Below are positions 1 to 14,100 of a stretch of DNA of 64,000 nt, one piece after another. Origin of the DNA: Helochares maculicollis (lineage: Eukaryota; Arthropoda; Insecta; Coleoptera; Hydrophilidae); assembly GCA_033557835.1 (NCBI GenBank), contig JAWQRO010000001.1, forward strand, positions 51,085 through 115,084, read 5' to 3'. Position numbers and translations under genes: made by a program. The notes below the pieces were generated by a model. It was not told the DNA's origin and did not search any database. It saw only the letters and a program-made list of their open reading frames with translations. The first letter of the stretch is position 1. Every line of letters begins with the position of its first letter.

Positions 1-12
1 AAAATAGTGAGT

Positions 13-1224
13 ATGTTAAAACGAGATTTATTACTTAAAGTGGGAAAAAATGTATTTCGAAGATATTTCGCCTCTGAAGAAAAAGCAGCAGTTACACCAT
101 TATTCGAGTTCCACAAAGAAAATGGGGGTAAAATGGTTAACTTTGGTGGATTTTGGCTTCCCGTCCAATACAACGATTTAAGTATTACTAACTCCCATAT
201 CCATACCAGAAAATCAGCAAGTTTATTCGATGTATCACATATGTTGCAAACGGAAATTTTCGGCAAAGGGTGCATCGATTACTTGGAGGGTCTCTGCACT
301 GCTGATTTGAAAAACTTGGGGAAAAATTGCTCTGTTCTAACGGTGTTTACAGATGAGAATGGGGGCATTTTAGATGATTTAATTGTAACTAAAATCAACG
401 ACGAGCATTTGTTTGTCGTTTCCAACGCAGCTAGAAAATGGCACGACCAAAATCATCTCTTGGACCATTTAGAAGAATATAGAAAAGGCAATGGAAAGTC
501 CAGCGTAAAAGTGAGTTTTCTTGAGCCGCAACAACGATCGCTTATTGCTTTGCAGGGGCCTAAGGCTGCCGAGTGTTTGCAATCAGTAACCGACATTGAT
601 TTATCCAAACTTTATTTTATGCAATCCAAAGGTGCAAATGTGGCTGATGTCGGAGGATGTAGAATAACCAGATGTGGGTACACTGGAGAAGACGGGTTTG
701 AAATTTCTATACCTTCAGTATTGGTAGTCGAGTTAACAAGAGAATTACTCAAAAATGAGAACATAAAATTAGCTGGGTTAGGAGCAAGAGATTCGCTAAG
801 ATTAGAAGCTGGACTATGTCTGTATGGAAGTGATATCACAACAGAGACCAGCCCTGTAGAAGCTGGTTTGACATGGCTAATTGCAAAGCGTCGCAGGCAG
901 GAAGCTAATTTTCCTGGTGCTCAGATAATCCTGAAACAAATCAAAGAAGGGGCGACCAAAAAACGAGTCGGGTTGGTTACCATCGAAGGACCTCCTGTTA
1001 GACATGGGGCTCAGATTCTAGATGAAACTGGAGAAAAACAATTGGGAGAGATATCATCAGGTTGCCCTGCACCCTACCTTGGAAAAAATATAGGAATGGG
1101 TTATGTACCCTCGGCGTATGCAAAAGCTGGAACTCCATTATCTATTCGAGTTCGAGATAAATCAATAAAGGCGATTGTTACCAAAATGCCGTTTGTTCCA
1201 TCTAATTATTACACCAACAAATAA
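13..1224 (+). CDS. AMT: Aminomethyltransferase, mitochondrial (glycine cleavage system T-protein)
   Basis: This enzyme transfers the methylene group from the aminomethyl-lipoyl H-protein to tetrahydrofolate and releases ammonia, in the mitochondrial matrix. The reading frame gives 403 residues in one exon, a normal length for an animal T-protein. Residues 1-21 are basic and hydrophobic and end in RRYFAS, a plausible matrix-targeting peptide. Family motifs follow in order: VNFGG (42-46), SLFDVSHM (70-77), GGILDD with the catalytic Asp at about 121, CGYTGEDGFEI (221-231), GARDSLRLEAGL from 257, then the C-terminal barrel with GEISSGCPAP. I chose the ATG at 13 because the frame upstream has only a GTG before the window edge. 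The gene has no intron, unlike the vertebrate AMT gene, so it may be a retrocopy-derived functional gene or may have lost its introns. There are no frame breaks. The neighbouring minus-strand GSE1 gene may enclose it. Confidence 0.95.
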   Translation: MLKRDLLLKVGKNVFRRYFASEEKAAVTPLFEFHKENGGKMVNFGGFWLPVQYNDLSITNSHIHTRKSASLFDVSHMLQTEIFGKGCIDYLEGLCTADLKNLGKNCSVLTVFTDENGGILDDLIVTKINDEHLFVVSNAARKWHDQNHLLDHLEEYRKGNGKSSVKVSFLEPQQRSLIALQGPKAAECLQSVTDIDLSKLYFMQSKGANVADVGGCRITRCGYTGEDGFEISIPSVLVVELTRELLKNENIKLAGLGARDSLRLEAGLCLYGSDITTETSPVEAGLTWLIAKRRRQEANFPGAQIILKQIKEGATKKRVGLVTIEGPPVRHGAQILDETGEKQLGEISSGCPAPYLGKNIGMGYVPSAYAKAGTPLSIRVRDKSIKAIVTKMPFVPSNYYTNK

Positions 1225-1383
1225 ATCGAATTTTAATGTGTTGTGAGGTTTTTAGATTGAATCTTGCATTTCATCTTTTGTTGTATTTTGTCTTATATTT
1301 CTCCATTGATGTGTTATATTATATTACTTGATTAAACTACTGTTTTATTGAAAATGTTATTGTTATTGTACATCTACACAGAC

Positions 1384-1398
1384 AATAAAATGAATAAA
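1384..1398 (+). promoter_or_regulatory. Candidate polyadenylation signals of AMT
   Basis: Two AATAAA hexamers lie at 1384-1389 and 1393-1398, about 160 bases after the AMT stop codon. They are the first canonical hexamers on this strand after the stop and would give a short 3' UTR. This is inferred from motif and position only. Confidence 0.5.
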
Positions 1399-2104
1399 AT
1401 CTATCTCTATTTTTTCAGATTTGTATAAAAATTAATTAATATTTCAGTATGCAATTTCACTGCAGTGTAATTTATCAAAACAAGAAGTTCTTAGTATATT
1501 ACACTTGACCAGTAAGTAGTATTTATCAGTTAAAAGAATTTTTAATTTAAATTGACAATAATGTTGTGATTTTGATTGCCAAATGAATTGTAATATGCTA
1601 TACATTCGCATACCGAATGAGTATTTAAATTATTTATGATTTGAAATTTACAATAGAAATTTCTCAAAAACGGAAAAAATTAAAATTATGTTCAGAGATT
1701 GTACAGTTTAGACAATTTAAATAGTTGAAATTTTGTTAACAATTTTCTAAGGCAACTCATCTTGACCATCATTTTTAATCATCCAGTATACTGATTTAAA
1801 CTTAATATTTGGCATTTAATAAATTAAGTATTGTTATCAGGAAGAAAGGGGAATACTTTCACATTTTTCTTACTTTATTTATATATCTTCGTAAGCGCAA
1901 GTATAGAATTTATTCTTAAGAATCAATAATATGACATGATTTTTTACAATGAATCTAAGTAGCCTAATATCAGAAAATTAATACATGAAATATTGTGTGA
2001 ATATATATAGCGGCTAATAGGGAAACAGTAAAGATACCAAGTTCATTTCCTTAATCCAACACAAAACAAAAAAATTTTTCATTTAACTTAGCATAATGTC
2101 TTAC
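1399..2104. other. Non-coding AT-rich spacer; last GSE1 exon sought and not found
   Basis: This stretch separates AMT from the last visible GSE1 exon. I read its minus strand for the missing C-terminal GSE1 exon, which in human encodes a Glu/Leu-rich coiled coil of about 60 residues. Every frame is interrupted within a few codons. One weak acceptor near 1791 would add only about 14 residues in the right phase and has almost no pyrimidine tract. The DNA therefore looks like intron or 3' flank. Confidence 0.5.
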
Positions 2105-5100
2105 CTTTGGCAAATCTCTCATAACTTTCTACAACTTCCAAGATACCAGGCCATTTAATCTGTTCCTTTTTCTCGACTTTTTTCTCTTCAACAAGTTCTT
2201 CCTTCATGGGCCATGGTTTCTGTTCAACAATAACCATTGTAAGAGGCACACAATTTTTATTAATGCTATTGAGTGGACTAGTGCAGTCTTCTTGTTTAAC
2301 TCTTTGAATATATTTTATTATTTTATTGGGATTTGGTGTTTTTATAGCCGGTTCTGAATGTATCCGTTTCATATCTTTGTGGCAATTGGTGTTGTTGCTG
2401 TAGGTGGGAGTGTTCTGAATGACATTTGGCCTGTTGCACTGAATTATCTTGTTGTAGCCATTATTTTGCACACTTACATTGGTTTGCAAATTTTGAGAGC
2501 ATACATTACTTTGAGAATTATTTTGTGGGTTAGCGTAATTTTGTAAATTTGAATTAGTTTGAAAATTTGCACTATTTTTCAAATGTGTATTACTGTGTAA
2601 GTTTGCATTATTTGGCAAATTTGCAGTACTTTGCAAATTTGAATTATTTTGCAAGCTTACATTACTTTTCAAACTTGTATTAATTTGTGAAGCAAAATTG
2701 TTTTGTACATTTTTATTATTTGGAAATGGAGAGTTCGTTTTAAAGCTACTTAATAAATTGCCACTACTGTGAATGTTACTTTGCATATTGCATTGCGACG
2801 CACTAATTGGAACATCAGTTGCATTTTGTAAATTGTTGGCCATTTGTATGCAGCTGTTATTTTGAATATTGTTTTCGGTTTGCAGTAAGTTGCTGTTTAC
2901 AAGGCTACTAAGTTTATCACTATGGTTTTGATTAATGCTGCTGATATGGTTATTGTTGTTAGAAGTGAAAAACTCCAAAGCCTCTATTTCTTTCCGCCTC
3001 TTTTGCACATGTATGCTGTATGATGTTAATGCCGATCCACAATTTCGTTTCAATCGCTCTTGAATGATTTTCATCCAAGATATTTCAAAATCTGAAACAT
3101 ATGAAAATCAAGATTTTGACTTGTACCTAAACATAAATATGAATTCTAAACATTATTATGTCATTAAATATAGCCATTGCCTATTAAAATGGAAGTAGCA
3201 ACTTGTAAAATTAATACCATTTAAGCAATAAAAAATATCACCTTCTCTATCAAATGGAGAAACAGTTTTCAGTCCCAAAAGTTGAAGAAAATTATTTTTC
3301 TGATATCGATCACTTGCAGTGTTTAGTACTGAAGGCGATTGTGAAGGCACTGGCAAATCTAAGGAATCATTAGGTTTTCTTTTGCTTTCTTCTAAACATC
3401 TCCAAGGCGATTGCCATTTTCTTTTCTTCAGCATCTGGAAATTTATATCTGAAACATAAGTTTATATGTATTCACCCACTAATTTGTTACATACATACAC
3501 AAAAGAGAACAATTTATTTTAGTAAAAACTGCCTTACAATGTCTAAAATAAAATTATATACTCTCTTAATTATCACGGTATTAAAATTTATTCTTAATTT
3601 TAGTGATGACACTTGTAGATACCTAGAAATACAGAAATAGCCAACCAATTGCTACAAAACATTAATTCTGATTAGTAAATTAGAAACAATATAAGTTTTT
3701 TAAATACCCAAGCGCCCATTGGTCATGTTTATCGAAATTGAAGAGCCTAACTACTGCATGTATCTATATTGTTTACCACTTCATTAATCTGCACTTACAT
3801 TAATAGATATGTAGAACTACGCTTTTGAACCATTTCAAAATAGTTCTAGTTCATCAGATTCTTCTTTAAATACATATATTTAGTAATATGAACAGATACT
3901 TTACCATTGTATCAGTAATAATATGTATTTATAAATAAAATCAACATATAATTAAATCGATAACCAAAATGGATCCATACAGTTTTATGGTGCAGCATTT
4001 CAGTTATGAGTCAAGGATACTAGTATAATATGAAGCATACTCAATGGTAGATATGAGTTATGAATCTAATGTCAATGTGGAGGAAAGAGCCTCAATACTC
4101 ACCATCTCGTTTCTCCAAAGTGATAAGACTGACACTCTTCATGAATTTAATTTTCTCAGGTGTTACATCAGGTTCGCAAGGTGGTCCAGATTTGATCCAC
4201 AAATCAACGGAATTCGAAGAATCACTTTCACTCTCGTCATCAGAACACATATTCGATTCAGGACTATCTGGGTATCCATAGACGGATACCCCGTGTTCAG
4301 TCGTGATATTCTTAGCACTAATTTTTTCACTATTGTTTTCAAGGCCAGACTTAATCTCTTTAATTCGTAATTGGTGTTTGGAAACACGTTTTTGCATCCT
4401 AAGCTTCCTTTTCATGATTGCCACGTCAATCCTGCTAAGTCCATGTTTTTTTGACGGCGGCGATTGGTAACCTAATGTGGGCACATTTAGTACTGTAAAT
4501 TTAATACCGTCCGAATTAAGACCCCGTTTTTGGCACGCATTTACTATGTTTTGAATCTTAACATAATCTAAGCAATTCATCATTTTCTGTTCCGCATGGG
4601 TTTCAGTAAGTGCGGGAGTGTTATTTGGTGTCTCGTTGACCAAAACCGAATTTTCATACCTATGGTGCTTCTTTGTTGGTTCTGGTAAAGCAGGATGTTT
4701 AATAGCCTCTTTAGCATCACACTTTGGTTGCACTAAACGATCGAAAGATGGGTTCACTTTACTTAAATAAGAAACGTTATTAAAAGAAGCATCAGTTTGT
4801 CCCTTACTTGAGTTATTACTTGCACTTAAATTAGTTGTGAGTTCATAAGTTTTATTATTAACTATTGATGTTAAAGGTTCGATAGAAGATTCATTCTGTA
4901 TTGTGGGGATCGTATGTATATTGTGTAAGTCTCTTTTTTGCTTTATGTCACTTTGACTAGTAAATTGAGGTGCACTAATATAGTTATTATTTAACGTAGG
5001 AACATATGAATTTGGTGGGTTTACATTGTTATGTACACAAGAATTATTTGGTACTGCAGTCAAAGTCTCTGAAGTAGTCAAAAGTGTCGTTAATACGGGA

Positions 5101-8100
5101 GTTTGGTTTGTGTCCATAGATAACTGTGTTTGCACTGGGTAATTCGGAGATGGCATGGGTAATTGAGGACTGTGCGTTTGTGTTACATTCATAGGTGTAT
5201 GAGCATGTTTAACTTCCGAACTTAAATCCTGATATTTGTAGACTCCGTAATCATTAGAATCCATTTGTTTGTCAGGTAGATTCGCTATATTCAAAGGCAG
5301 GTGTGTTTGATCCATAACAGTCATATAATTACCTCGAAGAATATCCGTCTTTGGTTCATTTGTTATTTCTTCAAATGGTTTCAATGGTGCGGCTTCAGCA
5401 CCATTACTTGCAGTACATGTCATTGGTGACGTTTTTGCAGGAATGTAACTTTCACTTTCAGCATTGGCATCAAAATGTTTTTGTGCTACATTCCCTACTT
5501 TAGGTATTATTAAGGGCGTTTGTTTTTGATCCACTTTTAAAGTAGAATATTGTAAATCTATGTTTGCAATATTCAATTCCGTGTCAATTAATTTTCGTGA
5601 GACAGTGGGTATATTTAATGCTTGGTTAACATTGGCAGTAATATTCGAGTTGTTAGTAGTGCTAGTTGTATAAGTTGACGTATAAATTGGAACAGTTTCT
5701 GTTGCACCATTTGAAACATTCTCCATACATGTTGGGGTTACTAGCTCTTTTTTACACTCTCTTATCAAGTGTTCATCGTTATTACGAATAGTTGGCACAT
5801 ATACAGGGATATTTTGATGCTGTGCAGAAGGTGCCCCTTGCTGAATGACTGCAGGCTCATTTGAATTAACAATGTACTCAATATTGTACATCTTTGTTTT
5901 GTTTGAAGGAACCTCCACGCTTTTTTGTTCATAATGTGATGCAGTCGGAGCTATTGTAGAGACAGGTGGCACACTTGCTTGTACGTTATCGGATTGATAT
6001 AATTTATTCTCTGCTATGGGAGGCTTCCTGGCTGAAACAAAGACAAAGAAATCATGCTAAAATAATTTCTTCCGGTGGTATGCTAAATCACATCATAGTG
6101 CCTGATTTCTCGACTTAGCTAATTCCACAACACAACAATATTTAATTGTATACAAAACAAAAGCAAAAAATTGAATTTTGTTTTAATTTAAAATGTCATT
6201 TGATATAAGGCTGCACATTTAAAAATTTAATGAGCTGACAGATTTTTAAATATGCAATCTGAAACAAATCTTTATCTCAAATAAATTTAAAACAATAACT
6301 ACATTAAAAATCAAACAAAAAATGCATAACACAACATGCACACAGTCTAACCTAAATTTTCCTTTCCAATTTATATCCCATCTTGATTTTCTATTTGTTA
6401 TATGCTTTATACTATACTTTTATACATGATAGTAATAGTAATTAAATTTTTCTAAAGTTTAAAACAATCTAGTCAAATTCAAGTGTTTATGATAATATCC
6501 TACTGTAGAAAGGGGATTAGCTTTAAAGATGAATTAGTGGATTGTTGCAAAAGTCTTTACTGTTAGTCTAACTATTAATATATGGAATAATTTGTTTGCT
6601 AATACAATACTTACTAGTTAGTGTTTCTATTGACAGATTATGAATAGCTCTAAATAGAACCCTTTCATAAATGCTAATATTGAATTATTTCGGTAGTACA
6701 AGTCTTTAGTTTTAGTGGAATTTCACTACGCTCCAAATGCAAAATGTCGATGGGAGCACTTATTTAAATAAGCCTATTATACATAGCCATAAAATATACT
6801 ACCATAATCTAGCATCGGTTTGGTGCATGACTTATACATAAGAAGAGAGATATGTACATTGATATTCCTTGTGTCAAATTGCTCATATAACATTTAAGCT
6901 TGTTTTTTTAAGCTTAGAAATGATATATTTTACATTCTGGTCCACAATTACACTCAAGAAAAGCACCTGTTTCATATAAGGGATGGATGCTACTGTATTA
7001 ACTCCTAAATTGCTTCAAATAAAAGCTTTTTAGTTAGTAAATTTTGCATATTAACCCAAATGGTAGTCTTAAGAAAAATCTGACGAAATTTCATGCATTT
7101 ACTCAAATCAATATATAAAATCTAGTGGACCTTAATTTTATGGTATTATTATGAATTCATATCAATTTAATTTACTAGTCTCATCTAATAAAATGATAAA
7201 AGTATTAATAAGAGCTTTAAAAATCAAAGATAATTTTGGTTCACTCAAATGTTTGCTTGCTTAGAAAAATGATTTTGTGTCTATGTAAAAGCTAAATATC
7301 ACTGATCTATTTATTGGGAAGCTACACCAGCTAACCGTTACCTAATATATCTGATGTGAGAGATTAGGCATGCTAAACAAATTTACTTTACATGTTTTTT
7401 GGAAAACAAGATCCAAATATGTAGTTGCCTCCAAACTCCAATTAAGACACAGTTACGTTATAATAACAAGATTTTTAGACAAGTCCATATCAATTACTTC
7501 AACTCAAAAAGTGCTAAACACACTACAAACAAAAACTGAACTGCCAATACTACTATTTAATACTACTGGAGATTGTTCTCCAGCTGTTTTGTCCAATTTG
7601 AAACACACATTCAAACATCAATGCAATCAAAAAAAAAAAGAAAATAAAACCAACAAAAACCACGAATTATTACCGAAAAATAAGTAATCTTGGGGCAATT
7701 GACAAACGACAAGCATGGCAGGTCAGGCACTGTCTCCATTGTCGCGATTCCCCTCACCTGCGCACGACACCGGGGGTTGCTGAGGTGGCGGTTGTGGTTG
7801 ATGATGTAAAGGAGGTTGCTCCTCAGTGGGTCTACCGACAGGATGTGATGCATTTACCGCAACTGAATCACTAGAAACTGCCGAAGGAGGACCACTGACT
7901 AAAGGGATAGGTGAATCTATATTTACAGGGGGTGCTGATGTCGAGTGGCTCACAGGGGGTTTTGGTATAGGGCTGGGTTTTGGAGTAGGTGGTTTTGGAG
8001 ACACTCTACTCAAAGATTGACTAGTGGGAGGAATTAAAGCTGAGTTATTTATTAAGGGTCCAGATGGTTGGATAACAGGTGATTGTCTTTGAGCCAAGTT

Positions 8101-11100
8101 CAAACTGTAACCCGAACTGACAGGTAGTGATGCTGAACTAAGAGGGTGGATGCTCGAGTGAGGGGAATGCCTTTGAAGTGAAGGACTTGACCGGGGAATC
8201 GGTGGGTAGCCTTGCAGGGTACTTGGCGGAGGCTGCAGTGGCCCTGGTGGTAACAAACTGCTACCTATGGGTGATTGCCGGGGGTTGCCTCCGAGACCAA
8301 GAGGAGAAGGATATAAATCTTTTGGAGGTAACATACTTCCTGGGTGGAGCATGGGCAGCATGAGAGATGATTGAGGTGGAAGTGAGGGATGAGAAGGAAT
8401 GTGGGGAGATATTCGAGACTGCTGTGCAGCTTTTTCTCGTTCACGTTGAGCTCTTTCTTTCTCACGTAGTTCACGCTCTCTTTGCTGCTGTAATAATTCG
8501 CGTTGTTCCAAGAGTTCCCGTTCCACATGCTCTTCCTTCCTGGCCAGTCTTTGTCTGTGTTCCTCTTCTAACTTTAACCTGGGAAATATAACAGTTTGAT
8601 GTTTATGGTTTATATTATGAAAAGTGTTCAATGTGCATGCTTTAAGTTGATTTGTTGTTTATTTCGCTTAACAGGAAGAAATGAAAATAATGAATGAGCG
8701 AAATTTCTTACCTTTCATGCATATAAAGTGGCATAGCTGCTCCAGGCAACATGTAGGGCATGTAAGGGGATGCTAGTGGAGGCCATGGCGGTCTAATAAG
8801 ACCCATTCTTTCTAAGTACATTTGCTCTTCAATTATTGAAAGAGGTTGATATGGATACTGTGAATACGCAGAAACATCTAAGCCGACTGGCATCTGTGGA
8901 ATTCTGCGAAAAGAAATGGATTGAGCAAACCCATTTTTCCTAGAATAATTAATCTTTGATAGTCAACATTTGTAGGTAGTTTAAAAATATTTGTTTGGAC
9001 ACAAGAAACGACATTTCCACATACCCTATAATGAGGTTGCAAAAATAGGTCCACACTTGATATTTTTTAAAATATGAAAATTTTAGTTTGTACAGTTTTA
9101 AATTTAGGTTTCCTAAATTACAATTTTGAAGACAATTGAATGTTGTGCATTTAATTTTGTGGACCTTGTTTCCCCATTTAAAGAATATAAGTTCTTTATG
9201 TCCAAAAGTTCAATAAAGAAGAATCAGTTATTTCAAAAGCTACATACTTAAAAGATAGCTTCACATTTTCTTGATTGGATGTATGTTTGTACGATGTACA
9301 ATGGATATTTGAAATAAAGTAGGAGAGGTTAGGCTTGCCATTTTTATAATTTATCCCTATGATGGGCTTTATTTTTGATTTTTTTTTATCACAAAGACTA
9401 TAAATTATTATAATGGTTACAAATCCCATATCAGAGCTATGTTGAAATTACTGCATTTTATATTGTTTCACAACATTCTATTGCAACGTGCAAAAAAATA
9501 CCGTAATTTTAATGCTGCAGCTGGTGCTAATGCAAACCTGAAACAAACTTAATCACCCATTTTGACTAGCAGATTATGGTATTTGATCTGCCAAAAGAAA
9601 AAGTTCATCGACGTGTTTGCAATGAAATGGAATTTAAGCAGTGATAAAGTACACACATCCTGAAGATTTTCTATTTCCAATATGAGCAAGTTTCCAAGAT
9701 GAATAAAAAACCTTCATGATCCTAACCATATGAAAATAAATTAAAAAACACCGATATTTGTAGTTTTTGAAATAACCAATTGATTGTATTGCCATTAGTG
9801 TATTCGTGCTGAATCTCCTCTGCCACTGCCAAATGGTTGCTACTTACTACAAGTTGTTCTTATAAGAGTTACTATGGGAGATATTTACTGCCAAGACATA
9901 TTTCAATAACATATTCCATTAGCAGTGAAAGACAAGAAGATGCAAACACAAAGTTGTTATGATTAAAAAAAAAGTTTGATTTTAATTTTTTTGTAACACT
10001 TACCGATCTTCAGGTCTATATGGCTGAAAACCACTTCGAATATCTGCCAGAGCTGAAGAAGGAGATCTATACCTATCGACATTAGCAACAGAGCTAGGCA
10101 ATCTTGTTTCAGTAGGAGCCGCACTTGTGGCACTACTTCCAAATAATGGTAACTCAACCTTTGGTGCAGGCTTTTCGGTTGTAGGCAATGGTGCTAATTA
10201 AAGGAATAATCAAATAATTACATATTAAAAAATAAATTTATCACATTACAATTGCAAAGAAGGAAATTTTCAATACCTGGATCCCTTCTATGGGCTTCAG
10301 GTGCTGCAGGAGCTGATGACGTATGTTCAGACGTTCCTGGAACTGATTGTTGAGCCAAATTTCTAAGAGCAGCAGCAAAAGAATGGGAACTTTGACTAGT
10401 AGTTCCCGGTCCAGGTCCCGGAACAGAATGTCCAGTGCTGGATCTTTGCTTTGTGTTGCCATTTGTAGTACCGCTAACTTTAGAACTGGCTGCAATTCCT
10501 GAAAGAGAAAAAATCGTGAACTCAAATTTAGAACATGATGATTAATATATGAGCGATAGTATAAGTAGAGTAGAGATATCCTATCTAGGATATGAGCATA
10601 GGAGTGATATCCCGACTATGATATGAGCAAATCGAATTGGAATTGTAAAAGTTTTCCATAAACTTTATAGGACTGCACTATTCTTAAATGCAAATCATTG
10701 AACTTTTTTCAAGCAATTGTTGATCTCAATTTTACGGGGTCAGCAATATTGTGATATATCACAAGTGTCAAAAGTCAAGATGTGGTAACGTGCCATAAGT
10801 CAAGGTTAAATATGGAAAGCCAGCGCAAATCAATCTGGAGGTTGCTGGAGCAGCCGCTGGAATAGGAGATTAATTATAATTTGATTGAAATAGTTAACAG
10901 CCAGATCATTGCAAACGATTGACCCGAGAGTTCAAACCATTCTGACTTGTTTATATAATTAACTATGTTTGTAGTAATTTATGAGCGAATTACAAATAAT
11001 AAAATCGATTCTTTCGACGTCATGCCAGAATGTTTGTGCAAACCTATTATTTTATGACAGCTGCTCTAAATTTAAATGAACTCGATATTATTGCGCATTG

Positions 11101-14100
11101 AATTTCGACAAGCCATTTATTTGATGATGCAGAGTTGCTGTGATTGTTGATACGGCGTAGAATTTTTGGCGCAAGTGCAAAACGGGAGGATCATCAGGAA
11201 TCTGGTTTCATGTATGGCGGTTTCAGCATAGCCTGTTTGAGTTTTCAAACTTTTAAAGTCGCTGCAATAAAGGCGCTTCGCTACGGACAGCAGTATAATT
11301 TCAATAAAGTCAAACATATGTGCAAAAATTTTTACGGCCAAATTTCCATTGGGCGAAGGTAGGAACCGTAAAATGTACGTGCCGAAACCGGAGACGGAAG
11401 AAAATGAGCGGGGCTAGATCGAAAAATGAGTTACAGCCGTGGTCGCCTGGTCACGTATGCGGTCAGCAAGGAGTTTAAACTGAAGGAAAAGCGGATGTTT
11501 CGAAGTGTTGTAGAGATTTTGCAAGGTTGCATGTTGACTCCAAATGTGCACAAAGAAGGAATAATGTTTTCATGTTCGTGTCGTTAATAGCCGAAATAAA
11601 AACTTATCAGCTTGCTTGCTTGACATCGATTTCCAATTTTACAAATGCAAATATCGGTAGTATATTTGGGCTGCAAATGGAAATGAATGTTTAGCAAGTT
11701 TGTATTTTAAAAACTAGAAGTGCGGATCCAGTCTGATTTTTCATTTCACTCGCCAAGCGGAAATTTGTGAACGGACGAATTCTCTCGAAATTGCAAATAA
11801 AATCTTCTGAACTGCAACAATTCCTTCGTTGATTAATATTCACCATAATACTGAGCTGATAGCAAACCAAGCTTTAATTTTTTACATCTAATATATGCAT
11901 TTTTAACACATTGAATGTTTTCGAAAATTGTATTTTCAGCACATTGAATATTTTTGAAAATTGTATTTTTAGTACATTAAATATTTTCGAAATATGTATT
12001 TTTTGCTCATTGAATATTTTTGAAAATTGTATTTTTAGTACATTCGAAATATGTATTTTTAGCACATTATAAATTATAATTATAAGTCATCATTAAAATA
12101 TTTATGGGAATGAGCACTTGTAGCAAAAGGTTTGATGCTAGGTTGAAGAAAACATTTAAAATTGTCTCTTAAATGCAAAATCATCCCTTCTAAAACGCAA
12201 GATAAAAGATACGAATGTGAGAGGAAAATAGAAGGGTTCGTTATATTCCTATCCCATATTCGGGACGTTCATTTTACACCCGTGAACTAACAGGGTAGGC
12301 GCAGAGTGTAATAAATATGTTGTGGGTCCACGGGTTACAGATGAGACCGGAGGTTAGAGTTCACTATGGTCAGCGCTCATGGTCCCTGTGACCTACGTGA
12401 CCATGTTGTAGCTATCTTTCAATGTGCTTCGCTCGCTTTGCTTTCGACCGAATCAGTTAGCTGCAGGGTTGCCCCGCCGACCGACCTCCCGCTTTTATTG
12501 CTCTTTCCCTTCACTCGTACTCTGGACGAAGGAAAATTGGTTGTAAAAAGTTTGAACACTTTTCGGCGGGATATACAGCCTTATTGAAATGATGGAACCC
12601 GAAAAATCTTATCTTTTATAGGTCTTGAATTTTAAACCAGGTTATAAAAAACGAAATGCATTTCGACCATCCAGGTCTGAAATGGAGAGTTGTGGAAGGA
12701 AAAGAATAAAATGGGTAATATAAGTAAGCAGATAGCAAAGTAATTGGAGTTATATGTTTCCTTATATACTTAAGGAAAGCTAGGGAGAACCGCTCCTTCA
12801 GCGGTTTGTGATGGTTTCACATCAGCTGTAAAAATATACGAGAGGACGTGGAAGAGCGACCAGGGAAGATGGAAAGATGAACGCCTTTGTGTTATGTAAG
12901 ATGCACTTTAAGTTACAGTGGAACTCTAATAATAGAAGGTAATTTTATTTTATACTGCCAATGAGGATACGTTGAGACTCAAGACAATATCCGAGATTTG
13001 CTTCTTGCGGGTTCATATCGCCTAGTAGCACATTATGTTTCGGATTAAAATATCTTGAATTTTTAAGAGTAAACAGCGCGTCCTTCACAGTAATTTAGTG
13101 AACAGTCGGGAATTAATAATAACTTTGAAATTCAGACTCAATGACAATCAAACAAAGCCGATCTCCTTCACACTGAATGTAATAATAATTTCGTAGTAAA
13201 TATTATTGATTCTCAGAATGTACTACTTACAAAACAGATAATCAGTAGTAAAACAGTGGTTTGTATAGATATTACCTGGATTGCACATTATGCTGCACAA
13301 AGCATAAAAATTCTTACACAAAATGTGTTCTGATATTTATGATTGGTATTGGAGCAGTGGCATGTGTAGCTATTTAATGTCAACGACAGATTCGTATTTG
13401 CTACGTAAAGTCAAATATTAAATCGAAGAAGTCAATGCCCATTAAGCACGCTTGTAAGATCAAATGTTCGATAACAAACTGAGGAAATCAAGTTGCCAGC
13501 CTTTATATTACCACCTTTAGAAGTATAAACTCGGAAAATACAACACAATGCTACATTTAAAATTCAATTGTTTGAACACATTCTAAATTTAAATAGGGAT
13601 CTACTCACTTTTTAAAGTATTCCTGAGCCAGACTATTCATAATTACGTCTTGCTTGTCCGTGGGAAGTATGTCTTTCATGTGTCGTTAAAATCAGCATAT
13701 ACACTATAAATTATACTAGATGCGCTGAAAACCTTTTTTCTTGATCGAGTGATCGCGCCACAAAGAAAATATCTTTGTCCTTGTTCTAACCTTAACTTGA
13801 AAACTGTCAAAGTTTCATGACATTTTATCCAATCATTCTCTAGTTATTGCTCACTCACCAAGACAACACTCCACTTCATTCACTGTATGATAAGACCGAT
13901 AAATTGGGAGAATTTGCGCTATGAATTAGTCTCCTCCCATCGTATTCACCAGATTTAGTCCCCTGCCTCTCTTTCCTCTTCCCCAGGCTCTATAAATAGC
14001 TCGCTTAAAAAAGTTTTCACTCAATTATGGTCAAGACGCTTATTTTGAAGGCCTCGAAGCTTCACACCATCGAACCGGTATCATTACTTTAGATGAATAT

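Noticed and set aside
1778..1791. Weak acceptor near 1791 that could start a terminal GSE1 exon
   Set aside because: It would add only about 14 residues without coiled-coil character and has almost no polypyrimidine tract.
2358..2546. Plus-strand frame of 62 codons
   Set aside because: It is antisense to the repeat-rich last GSE1 exon and its regularity simply mirrors the 18-bp repeat.
10241..10525. Minus-strand frame of 94 codons over GSE1 exon 2
   Set aside because: The true frame there carries the conserved [12 protein letters not shown] motif and joins both neighbouring exons in phase; this one is a shadow frame that also runs into intron.
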